A stretch of DNA of 19,595 nt, taken from NCBI GenBank assembly GCA_017545365.1, contig JAFWOP010000060.1, positions 1 to 19,595 of the forward strand, given 5' to 3'. Positions 13,938 to 19,595 of the stretch are shown here, one piece after another. The notes under the pieces were generated by a model. That model saw only the letters and a program-made list of their open reading frames with translations. It had not been told where the DNA came from and ran no database searches. A program made the translations under genes and the position numbers. Source of the DNA: Bacteroidales bacterium. GTDB lineage: Bacteria > Bacteroidota > Bacteroidia > Bacteroidales > P3. The first letter of the stretch is position 1. Each line of letters opens with the position of its first letter.

Positions 13938-16337
13938 ATGAACTCCTTTTTCCGATTCTTGAAGCGGAACCCGCTTTATACCTTCATCAATGTCGTGGGC
14001 CTGGCGGTGTCGCTGATGTTCGTCATCCTGATTGGCGACTATACGTGGCGGCAATTCAGCATCGACGGCTGGCACAAGAAGCGCGACCGCATCGTACTGC
14101 TTGGTCACGGCGGCACGTTCTTCTCGTGGCCCGGCGCCACCCGCCAGCTGGGCGAACGCTACCCCGAGATTGAAAAGACCTGCTGCGTGATGACGAACAG
14201 CGGCTCCATCCGCAGCGAGAACGGCTCGGTGAGCTACGACGAAGGCGACCCCATCCTGCTGGCCGACGCGACGTTTTTCGACCTCTTCGACTTCCGCCTT
14301 GTGCAGGGCGACCGTGCTACGGCGCTTGATGCGCCGGACAAATGTGTCATCACCGAATCGCTGGCGCAGACGCTCTTTTCCGACAGGAATCCCATCGGCG
14401 AGGCGCTGCGCATCGTCGGCAATCAAGCCATTCACATCGGCAACGAGAACCCCTACGACTCCACCCTCGTTTATACCGTTTCGGCTGTGGCACGCGACTT
14501 CGACAAGACCGTGCTGCCCAACGACGTGAAGGTCATTGCTTCAATGGAGCGCCATCCGCAGGTAATGGGCTACACCGTCGGCAACAACGTCTATGTCATG
14601 AGCGGGCACGGCGCCACCAAGTCGTTCCTGCTGCTGCGCGAGGGCGCCGACCTGACGCCGCAGCTGCCGTCCATCAGCGAATGGATGCGCCAGAACGTGC
14701 CAGCGTTGCGATGGTTCGGTGAGGAGGAAGCCGAGGCAACCCTGACGCCGCTGACGAAGCTGATGTTCGCCCCGCAGAACGATGGGCGCGGCATGCTCAG
14801 CGGCGACCGCGGGCGGCTCACAATCCTGCTCTCGGCCATCCTCGCCATCCTGCTCTTCGCCATCATCAACTACGTGAACCTCACCGTTGCCAACACGGGG
14901 CTTCGCTCGCATGAGATGGCCACGCGCCGCCTCCTCGGCAATACTGCCGGCGACATCGCCCTGAAGCTGATGGGCGAATCGACGCTGATGGTGCTCGTCT
15001 CGTTCCTGCTCGGCTTAGGGCTGGCCTTCCTTGTGCAGGACGACATGGCCACGCTGTTCCGTGGGAAGATAGCCCTGCAGAACGACGTCTCGGCGGGAAC
15101 CATAAGTGTTTGTGCCGCATTTATTCTCGTGACGGGACTACTCTCCGGCATCATTCCCGCCATGCAGCTGGCGAAGTACAAGCCCATCGACGTGGTGAAG
15201 GGCACATTCCGCTACCGCTCGAAGATGGTGCTGAGCCGCGTCTTCATCATCGTGCAGAATGTGGTGACGGTGGTCATGCTTGTCGCCATGCTCACCATTC
15301 GTCTTCAGCTCAGCCACCTTGTGAACGCACCGTTGGGCTTCAACACCAAGGACATCTATTTTGTAGCACCGGACAACCCCGACGTCCTCCGCAGCGAATT
15401 AGAGGCTCTGCCCTTCGTAGAGCGTATCGGAACGTTCAGCGGTTCCGGACTTGTGGGGCAGCCCAGCAGCATGACCTCGCGGAGACTGAACGATGGCGAG
15501 CCGCAGATGTTCTATCTGACGAAGATGGACCGTGCGGCAATGGATATCTACGGTCTGAAGGTGCTGGCCGACTATGGGAATGTCGAAGGCGCCTACTATG
15601 TGAACCAGGAGGCCATGCGCCGCCTCGGCCTGACGGATGCCGACCGTGAAATCGTGTGGGGCGACGAGAGCGACCTTATAGCAGGCGTGGTGGCCGACTT
15701 CCACTCGGTCAACATCCTTGCTGACGTCCGCCCCTATCTCATCAGTCTGGTCGAGACTGACGAAGCCGGTACTCCGATGCTCAACAAAGGGTTCTACAAG
15801 CCCTATTTCATCGTCAAGACGGACGGCTCGTCCGGCGTCATGGAGCGGCTGCGGAATGTCGTCGAAGAGGTCGATGGCTCGACGGCCAAGCTGGACTGGA
15901 AGGTGCAGAGCCTCGAGGCCTTTGTGGCTGAGACCTTCGACGAGCAGCAGAACACGCTGCGCATCGTGTCGCTGTTCACGCTGGTGGCAGTTGTCATTGC
16001 CGTGCTGGGCTTCACGGGGCTGTCGTTCTTCTTCATCCGCCAGCGGCGGAAGGAGATAGGCGTGCGCCGCGTCATGGGCAGCACCGAGGGTGAGGTGGCC
16101 GTGCTGATGCTGCGCCGCTTTTGTGCTCCGTTGGTGGCTTCGTTCGTCGTGGCCGTGCCCGTAGCGTGGCACGTCATGCGCAGCTGGCTCGACGGCTTCG
16201 CCTACCGCACCGCGCTCTCGTGGTGGATTTTCGCTGCCGCCTGCGGCATGGCGCTTCTCTTCGCCGTGCTCTCCATCATCGTACAGATTCTCCGCGCCAC
16301 CCGCATCAACCCCGCCGTGACGCTCCGCCAGGAATGA
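13938..16337 (+). CDS. MacB/FtsX-type ABC transporter permease, 8 TM (permease 4, paralog of permease 1)
   Basis: This 799-residue permease starts at ATG 13938 with MNSFFRFLKRNPLYTF, parallel to permease 1. TM1 (about 13-36) precedes a periplasmic domain, TM2-4 (about 293-313, 345-368, 388-408), TM5 (about 435-455), a second periplasmic domain and TM6-8 (about 676-698, 731-752, 762-784). Stretches near TM2-TM5 nearly match permease 1: YVNLTVANTG, HEMATRRLLGNT, KPIDVVKGTFRYRSKMVLSRVFI. The second coupling motif is EIGVRRVMG and the C-terminus NPAVTLRQE. A repeat-filled 169-bp gap separates it from permease 3, and a probable terminator follows. It looks like a duplicate of permease 1 with diverged periplasmic domains. 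Confidence 0.92.
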   Translation: MNSFFRFLKRNPLYTFINVVGLAVSLMFVILIGDYTWRQFSIDGWHKKRDRIVLLGHGGTFFSWPGATRQLGERYPEIEKTCCVMTNSGSIRSENGSVSYDEGDPILLADATFFDLFDFRLVQGDRATALDAPDKCVITESLAQTLFSDRNPIGEALRIVGNQAIHIGNENPYDSTLVYTVSAVARDFDKTVLPNDVKVIASMERHPQVMGYTVGNNVYVMSGHGATKSFLLLREGADLTPQLPSISEWMRQNVPALRWFGEEEAEATLTPLTKLMFAPQNDGRGMLSGDRGRLTILLSAILAILLFAIINYVNLTVANTGLRSHEMATRRLLGNTAGDIALKLMGESTLMVLVSFLLGLGLAFLVQDDMATLFRGKIALQNDVSAGTISVCAAFILVTGLLSGIIPAMQLAKYKPIDVVKGTFRYRSKMVLSRVFIIVQNVVTVVMLVAMLTIRLQLSHLVNAPLGFNTKDIYFVAPDNPDVLRSELEALPFVERIGTFSGSGLVGQPSSMTSRRLNDGEPQMFYLTKMDRAAMDIYGLKVLADYGNVEGAYYVNQEAMRRLGLTDADREIVWGDESDLIAGVVADFHSVNILADVRPYLISLVETDEAGTPMLNKGFYKPYFIVKTDGSSGVMERLRNVVEEVDGSTAKLDWKVQSLEAFVAETFDEQQNTLRIVSLFTLVAVVIAVLGFTGLSFFFIRQRRKEIGVRRVMGSTEGEVAVLMLRRFCAPLVASFVVAVPVAWHVMRSWLDGFAYRTALSWWIFAAACGMALLFAVLSIIVQILRATRINPAVTLRQE

Positions 16338-16412
16338 TGAAGATAGAAAAGTAGTGCATCTGCTATACAGCGAAATCATACTATCCTTTTTAATTGTGTG
16401 TGATGCACCTGA

Positions 16413-16468
16413 GATTCCCGCCGCCTGCGAAGGTCGCGGGAATCGTGCTTCCGAAGCTTCAGTTTTTT
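16413..16468 (+). terminator. Probable intrinsic terminator of the export operon
   Basis: GATTCCCGC (16413-16421) pairs perfectly with GCGGGAATC (16436-16444), leaving a 14-nt loop. A small GCTT/AAGC hairpin and a run of six T (16463-16468) follow. The T-run is 18 nt from the main stem, which weakens the call, but the position 76 bp after the last permease stop is right. Confidence 0.55.
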
Positions 16469-16643
16469 GTGCAATAAATACACCGTATTGCATAAAAAAG
16501 CATGTTTTTGTGCAATAGACATTGAAAATTGAAGAAAAAGCGGGGAACGTGCGACAAGTTGTTCATCGTAACGAACAACGATGAGCGTGTGATAGAGAAA
16601 GACGGTTATACGATAAACGTTGTTCCGTTTATGAAGTTCTGAC
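16469..16643. other. Gene-free stretch with small dyads
   Basis: I see no gene here. The stretch holds two near copies of TTTTTGTGCAATA (about 16464-16476 and 16505-16517), a TGCAATA/TATTGCA dyad (16470-16476 and 16486-16492) and a GTTGTTC/GAACAAC hairpin (16558-16564 and 16573-16579). None matches a known RNA or regulatory element that I recognise. The low-complexity arms and the left palindrome complete the roughly 600-bp gap between the permease and HU genes. Confidence 0.5.
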
Positions 16644-16728
16644 CGTTTTGTGACGGGTTGCGAAGGGGCGTTTCCTATAGGAAAGTGGCGTTTGCTGCGC
16701 GGTTTGGTTTTCAACCCGTCACAAAACG
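16644..16728. repeat. Left long palindromic element flanking the HU/VapE module
   Basis: The outer arms are a perfect 17-bp inverted repeat, CGTTTTGTGACGGGTTG (16644-16660) and its complement (16712-16728). The centre contains the perfect palindrome TTTCCTATAGGAAA (16671-16684). The half at 16683-16722 matches, in inverted orientation, 19193-19232 of the right element at 38 of 40 positions. It lies about 208 bp beyond the stop of the HU-like gene. Confidence 0.85.
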
Positions 16729-16750
16729 CGGGGGGAGGGATTCGTTTTTT

Positions 16751-16880
16751 AATGAAAAATGAAGAATGAAAAATGAAGAATAAATAGCTTTGCCAGCGGA
16801 GGAACCGGCAGAGGAAAGGGAACTTTTCATACAGGACATTTTATTTTTCATTCTTCATTTTTCATTCTTCATTTTTCATT
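16751..16880. repeat. 31-bp perfect inverted repeat made of TGAAAAATGAAGAA units
   Basis: The arm at 16751-16781 is the exact reverse complement of 16850-16880, with 68 bp between. Each arm is itself a tandem of short AATGAAAAATGAAGA-type units, and the right side continues with more TTCATTCTTCATTTT units and then TTCAATTTTCAATC to about 16925. It lies just beyond the stop of the minus-strand HU gene and could fold into a large A/T hairpin in that transcript. Confidence 0.8.
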
Positions 16881-16935
16881 CTTCATTAAAAAAACCTTCA
16901 TTCTTTAATCTTCAATTTTCAATCTTTTTGAGTGT

Positions 16936-17613
16936 TCACCTGCCGAAGTGGCCCGGGACGGGGGTGTAGAAGCGGGTGCTGCGGGCACCACGCGAGCGGA
17001 GGGCACCTTCGGCTACTAGCGTTTGCAGCCAGGCGAGGGCTTGGTTGCGCGAGATGTCGAAGTGGGTCTCGAACTCGCGGCGTATCAGCCAGTCTTGCCT
17101 GCCGAAGTGCTCTGTCAGGAATTCATCGACTTCCTCCCGCTCTAACGGCCTGTCGGCCCGCACGCCGCTGCTGACAAAGGTGGCGTTGTTCAGCTTCTTG
17201 CGCAGCTTGCTGTCGGGGGTGAAGATGATGCGCCCTATGCGGATGTCCGTCGAGGCTATCCGCTCGTCGAGCACCTTCGGGTGGCGTTTGCGCCCGTCGT
17301 CGTACGTCTTTTTCAGGGCGAGCGACAGGTTGAACGTGCCGATGCCATCTACCTTGAGCCTGTCCCCGCTGAGCAACGTCTCGCCGAGCACTTGCGACAG
17401 AGCCGTGAGCACGCCCTTGATGTCGGGCTCCTTCACGGTACAGCGCTCGGCTATGGTCTTTGCCAACTCGTCGGTGGTGACGGTTGCCTGGTTGTAGGGC
17501 ATGATGCGGACGGGCATGCGCCCCTCGGGAATGTCCTCGTTGTTGAGCGGAGCACGCAGGACGGTCTGGTAGAGGATTTTGCCCTTTGTCTTGGTCTGTG
17601 ATGAGGCTTTCAT
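16936..17613 (-). CDS. HU-family DNA-binding protein fused to a winged helix (HU-HIG type)
   Basis: This 225-residue protein starts at the ATG complementary to 17611-17613. Residues about 34-142 form an HU-like fold: VTTDELAKTIAERCTVKEPDIKGVLTAL, then the strand motif GDRLKVDGIGTFNLSL. HU proteins bend and bind DNA as dimers, and the Bacteroidales HU-HIG group fuses HU to a winged helix, Ig or glycine-rich tail. Here the tail (about 155-217: REEVDEFLTEHFGRQDWLIRR, then DISRNQALAWLQTLVAEGALRSRG) looks like a winged helix, so the protein probably binds specific sites as well. It is divergent from the VapE-like gene with three dyads between them, which makes it a good candidate for their regulator. 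The promoter is seen at 17781-17812. Confidence 0.85.
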   Translation of the reverse strand: MKASSQTKTKGKILYQTVLRAPLNNEDIPEGRMPVRIMPYNQATVTTDELAKTIAERCTVKEPDIKGVLTALSQVLGETLLSGDRLKVDGIGTFNLSLALKKTYDDGRKRHPKVLDERIASTDIRIGRIIFTPDSKLRKKLNNATFVSSGVRADRPLEREEVDEFLTEHFGRQDWLIRREFETHFDISRNQALAWLQTLVAEGALRSRGARSTRFYTPVPGHFGR

Positions 17614-17682
17614 GTGGTTTAAGGGTTTTTATGGGTTGAGAATAGGATTCCGTGTGGCCTGTTTCGTCTTTTCTCATTGTCT

Positions 17683-17758
17683 AAAGCCGTTGGGAAACGT
17701 TTCCTAACCCGTTGGGACAAGTTACCCAACCGCTTGGGATGGCTTTCCCAACGGCTTT
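17683..17758. promoter_or_regulatory. Three 20-bp dyads at exact 22-bp spacing between HU and VapE genes
   Basis: GTTGGGAAACGTTTCCTAAC (17689-17708), GTTGGGACAAGTTACCCAAC (17711-17730) and CTTGGGATGGCTTTCCCAAC (17733-17752) are imperfect palindromes whose starts are each 22 bp apart. The array is closed by a perfect 15-bp inverted repeat, AAAGCCGTTGGGAAA (17683-17697) and its complement (17744-17758). It falls in the untranslated leader of the HU transcript and upstream of the VapE promoter. It could be an operator array, an RNA hairpin set controlling HU expression, or a replication-type iteron array. Confidence 0.75.
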
Positions 17759-17780
17759 GGAAGAATGGATTTTGACGGCG

Positions 17781-17812
17781 CAAAGGTAACGATTCCTTTT
17801 GAAAGGTGCAAA
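17781..17812 (-). promoter_or_regulatory. Bacteroidales promoter for the HU-like gene
   Basis: Read on the minus strand, TTTG (17812-17809), 20 bases, then TACCTTTG (17788-17781) matches the Bacteroides sigma-ABfr consensus TTTG-N19-21-TAnnTTTG with ideal spacing. Transcription would begin near 17775, giving a leader of about 160 nt that contains the three dyads. Confidence 0.75.
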
Positions 17813-17829
17813 CATTACGGTCAAATACT

Positions 17830-17866
17830 TTTGTTAATTTTTCGGCATTTCGATGTATTATCTTTG
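17830..17866 (+). promoter_or_regulatory. Likely promoter for the VapE-like gene
   Basis: TATCTTTG (17859-17866) fits the -7 element TAnnTTTG and lies about 20 bp before the chosen ATG at 17888. The nearest TTTG (17830-17833) is 25 bp upstream, wider than the usual 19-21, so the -33 element is weak or not this one. The -7 match decides the start choice for the gene. Confidence 0.55.
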
Positions 17867-17887
17867 CAGCGAAATTCTGTTTTCGAT

Positions 17888-19186
17888 ATGGTTTCATGTA
17901 ATTGTTTTCTCGGAAAGCTGGGCCGGTGGCTTGGTGCTCCGAAGCGTCAGGAGGCGACGCCGAACAGCCTCAGCGTGAAGAACAATAATGGTAAGGACAA
18001 CGCCCCGGGCGTCTCGCCGCTGGTGCAGGCAGAGTGGTACATCTACAGCCGCTACAAGGTGCGGCTGAACGTGCTGACGGGGCTGCCCGAGATATGCCGC
18101 CGCCGCATGGTGGGGCGCGAGGGTATGGAGGTGGCCGAGGACGACTGGAAGCCCGTCACTCGCCAGGACCGCAACCAGCTGCTGATGGAGCTGGCGGAGC
18201 AGGGCATCGGCGTCATGACGCTGGCGGCCCTTGATGCCGTCATCAACAACCGCTCCGTCGAGGCGTTCCACCCCGTGCGCAGCTGGATGGAGGCGTTGCC
18301 CGAATGGGACGGCACGCCCCGCGTGGAGCCGCTGATGGGGCGCGTGACGGAGGACGACTATGAACGCCGTTTGCTCGTCAGGGCTTTCGTGGCGATGGCT
18401 GTGCAGATGGCTGGCTGCCGTCAGAATGGCTATGGCAACAGCCTCTGTCCCATCCTCATCAGCCAGCGGCATGGCTGGGGCAAGTCGCAGTTTGTGAAGC
18501 GCCTGCTGCCCGAGGAGCTTCGTCCTTACTTTACCGACTCGTTCAACCCCGCCGAGGAAGACCAATGCCTGCGCCGCATGGCTACGCGGGCGCTCATCTG
18601 TCTGGACGAGTTCGACCGCTTCGTGGGCAAGCGGCTGACGACGTTGAAAAACTTCATCCAGATGTCGTCCGTTGATCTGAAGCAGCTCTATCAGGGACGC
18701 TACGAGGTGAAAGAGCGTCTGGCGAGCTTCTGGGGCACGAGCAACCAGCGCTATGTGCTGATGGACGAGACGGGCAGCCGGCGCTACCTGCCCGTCGTGG
18801 TGTCGCGTCCCATCGGGAACGGGGAACTTGACTACGGGCAGCTCTATGCCGAGGCGCTGGCTGCGTACCGCTCCAATCCCGACATGGTGTGGCTGACGGA
18901 CGAGGAGAATGCGCAGCTGGAGGCGCACAACCGTCCCTTCTGTGCTCCGCTGGCGCTCAGGGATTTGTTCAACGCCCGTTTCGAGGTGCTGCCCGACGCG
19001 AAGGCAAGTGACGAGGGGCTGCTGACGGCTGCGGATGTCTATAACCACCTGGTGGGCGTCAATCCTGATTTGCTGAGCCGCTTCTCGGAAGGCCGTTTCG
19101 GCGAAGTCCTGCGCAGCCTCGGGGCCGTGCAGCTGCGCAGTCATAAGGTGCGGCTGTACAACATCCGCTCCCGCGAAGTAGAATAA
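17888..19186 (+). CDS. VapE/VirE-like P-loop ATPase domain protein
   Basis: This 432-residue protein resembles the virulence-associated E (VapE) ATPase family of Bacteroidales and phage satellites. It has a Walker A-like ISQRHGWGKSQF (191-202, K199), FTDSFNPAEEDQCLR, Walker B ALICLDEFDRF (235-245), a sensor-like FWGTSNQ (281-287) and RRYLPV. The C-terminal 60 residues look like a separate small DNA-binding-type domain (DUF3874-like, from memory). No primase or VirE N-terminal domain precedes it; known longer relatives often have one. An ATG at 17765 is in frame, but it overlaps the minus-strand promoter and lies upstream of the TATCTTTG element, so 17888 is preferred. It is probably a DNA-stimulated helicase or loader, but activity is unproven. 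The stop is 4 bp before the right palindrome. Confidence 0.8.
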   Translation: MVSCNCFLGKLGRWLGAPKRQEATPNSLSVKNNNGKDNAPGVSPLVQAEWYIYSRYKVRLNVLTGLPEICRRRMVGREGMEVAEDDWKPVTRQDRNQLLMELAEQGIGVMTLAALDAVINNRSVEAFHPVRSWMEALPEWDGTPRVEPLMGRVTEDDYERRLLVRAFVAMAVQMAGCRQNGYGNSLCPILISQRHGWGKSQFVKRLLPEELRPYFTDSFNPAEEDQCLRRMATRALICLDEFDRFVGKRLTTLKNFIQMSSVDLKQLYQGRYEVKERLASFWGTSNQRYVLMDETGSRRYLPVVVSRPIGNGELDYGQLYAEALAAYRSNPDMVWLTDEENAQLEAHNRPFCAPLALRDLFNARFEVLPDAKASDEGLLTAADVYNHLVGVNPDLLSRFSEGRFGEVLRSLGAVQLRSHKVRLYNIRSREVE

Positions 19187-19190
19187 AAAG

Positions 19191-19267
19191 TAGTGACGGG
19201 TTGAAAAGGAAACCGCGCAGCAAACGCCACTTCTAACGTTAAATGGGCACTTTTCAACCCGTCACTA
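19191..19267. repeat. Right long palindromic element flanking the HU/VapE module
   Basis: The outer arms form a perfect 18-bp inverted repeat, TAGTGACGGGTTGAAAAG (19191-19208) and its complement (19250-19267), with TAACGTTA at the centre (19234-19241). Positions 19193-19232 match the left element in inverted orientation (38/40). It begins 4 bp after the VapE stop, so its hairpin could also stabilise or end that transcript. Confidence 0.85.
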
Positions 19268-19321
19268 TCAGCTTTTGAGGGATAGGACAAGAAGAAATGA
19301 TGTTCACCCAAATGGAATATA

Positions 19322-19465
19322 TTATATGGGAATGTCGTATTCAAAGAAGAAGTCTAGCCAACCTGTGTTTTCTGCATAAAGATGTTGTTTGCCCTTGCAC
19401 ACAAATCCAAGCCGTTCATACAACCTATGCACAGGCGTATTGGTAGCAGTCCGATAAATTGGAAT
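19322..19465 (-). pseudogene. Orphan C-terminus of a GNAT acetyltransferase
   Basis: Translated on the minus strand, the segment reads IPIYRTATNTPVHRLYERLG, then FVCKGKQHLYAENTGWLDFF and FEYDIPI before a TAA at 19324-19322. The RLYERLGF and LYAENTGWLDF motifs are typical of the last acetyl-CoA-binding part of GNAT enzymes. There is no start codon; the segment begins right after the stop of the next GNAT and in the same frame. It therefore looks like the remnant of a second GNAT gene left by deletion or recombination. Confidence 0.6.
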
Positions 19466-19595
19466 TTACTTCAATAAACCATAAATGAGTATATCGTAAA
19501 AGATACCTTCTTTAATCACAGCCTTGCGCATGACACCTTCTTGTTTAAAACCATTCTTTTGTAAAATACGCTGAGATGCTATATTGGGATGAAAG
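19466..19595 (-). CDS. GNAT N-acetyltransferase, C-terminal part (cut by window edge)
   Basis: The minus strand encodes the last 42 residues of a RimJ/RimL-type acetyltransferase, FHPNIASQRILQKNGFKQEG followed by VMRKAVIKEGIFYDILIYGL and LK, then TAA at 19468-19466. The N-x-A-S-Q-R-x-L-x-K-x-GF motif is the acetyl-CoA-binding end of the fold, and FYDxxIYGLL is the usual final strand. The rest, including the start, lies beyond the window. The substrate (protein N-terminus, drug or other) cannot be told from this piece. Confidence 0.8.
   Translation of the reverse strand, partial: FHPNIASQRILQKNGFKQEGVMRKAVIKEGIFYDILIYGLLK

Larger units (their letters stand above)
16644..19267. mobile_element. 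Candidate cassette: HU/wHTH and VapE genes between inverted palindromic ends
   Basis: Two divergent genes of replication or nucleoid type (HU/winged-helix protein and VapE-like ATPase) are enclosed by related palindromic elements in opposite orientation, about 2.6 kb end to end. VapE-family proteins are known from phage satellites and integrated elements. No integrase, transposase or target-site duplication is visible, so movement would need factors supplied elsewhere. The ends may instead be dispersed REP-like repeats unrelated to movement. Confidence 0.35.

Noticed and set aside
16376..16714. Minus-strand ORF of 112 codons in the gap after permease 4
   Set aside because: It runs through the terminator hairpin and most of the left palindrome and has no recognisable motif.
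16644..16728. Simple rho-independent terminator for the HU gene
   Set aside because: It lies about 200 bp past the stop, has no T-run on the relevant strand, and its sequence recurs inverted at 19191-19267, which fits a dispersed or flanking repeat better.
17765..17887. Upstream in-frame ATG extending the VapE-like protein by 41 residues
   Set aside because: The extension overlaps the minus-strand HU promoter and starts before the TATCTTTG promoter element, so it should not be in the transcript.
17894..19144. Minus-strand ORF of 416 codons opposite the VapE-like gene
   Set aside because: The plus strand has Walker A and B motifs and a promoter; the antisense product has low-complexity composition and no family features.
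19141..19344. Minus-strand ORF of 67 codons across the right palindrome
   Set aside because: It spans the palindrome and the end of the VapE-like gene and shows no family features.

Overview
The window looks like a chromosomal segment of a Bacteroidales bacterium, perhaps a Prevotella-like member. The clues are GC-rich genes separated by A/T-rich low-complexity spacers (TAAACATTAAAC, CTAACCCC and TTCATTCTTCA types), weak Shine-Dalgarno sequences, TTTG-N20-TAnnTTTG promoters, an HU domain fused to a winged helix, a VapE-type ATPase, and large duplicated MacB/FtsX permeases. The genus is a guess.

Region 1 (133-2403) is a two-component pair read as one unit. It encodes a sigma-54-dependent response regulator and a short membrane-anchored histidine kinase that starts at the base after the regulator's stop codon.

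Region 2 (2404-16468) is a large export locus. Its 400-bp leader holds a textbook sigma-54 promoter (2771-2785), two identical 17-bp dyads exactly 22 bp apart (2678-2716) and a further pair of phased dyads (2545-2588). The regulator next door is therefore the likely activator. Behind the leader lie a TolC-family outer-membrane channel, a terminator-like hairpin, an HlyD/AcrA-type adaptor, two 8-TM permeases, a LolD/MacB-type ATPase and two more 8-TM permeases, ending at a probable terminator (16413-16468). The parts suggest an ATP-driven tripartite exporter or envelope transport system switched on by an envelope or drug signal. The substrate cannot be read from the sequence.

Region 3 (16644-19267) is a compact divergent module. 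A minus-strand HU/winged-helix protein and a plus-strand VapE-like P-loop ATPase share a control region with three 20-bp dyads phased every 22 bp. The two genes are bracketed by related long palindromes of 85 and 77 bp in opposite orientation, which share a 40-bp core (38/40 identical). This is the best candidate in the window for a little-described mobile or selfish cassette.

Region 4 (19322-19595) holds, on the minus strand, the C-terminal end of a GNAT acetyltransferase cut by the window edge, followed directly in the same frame by the orphan C-terminus of a second GNAT.

Two coding sequences (the linker of the response regulator and the middle of the TolC homolog) carry in-frame stretches that look like intergenic repeat DNA.
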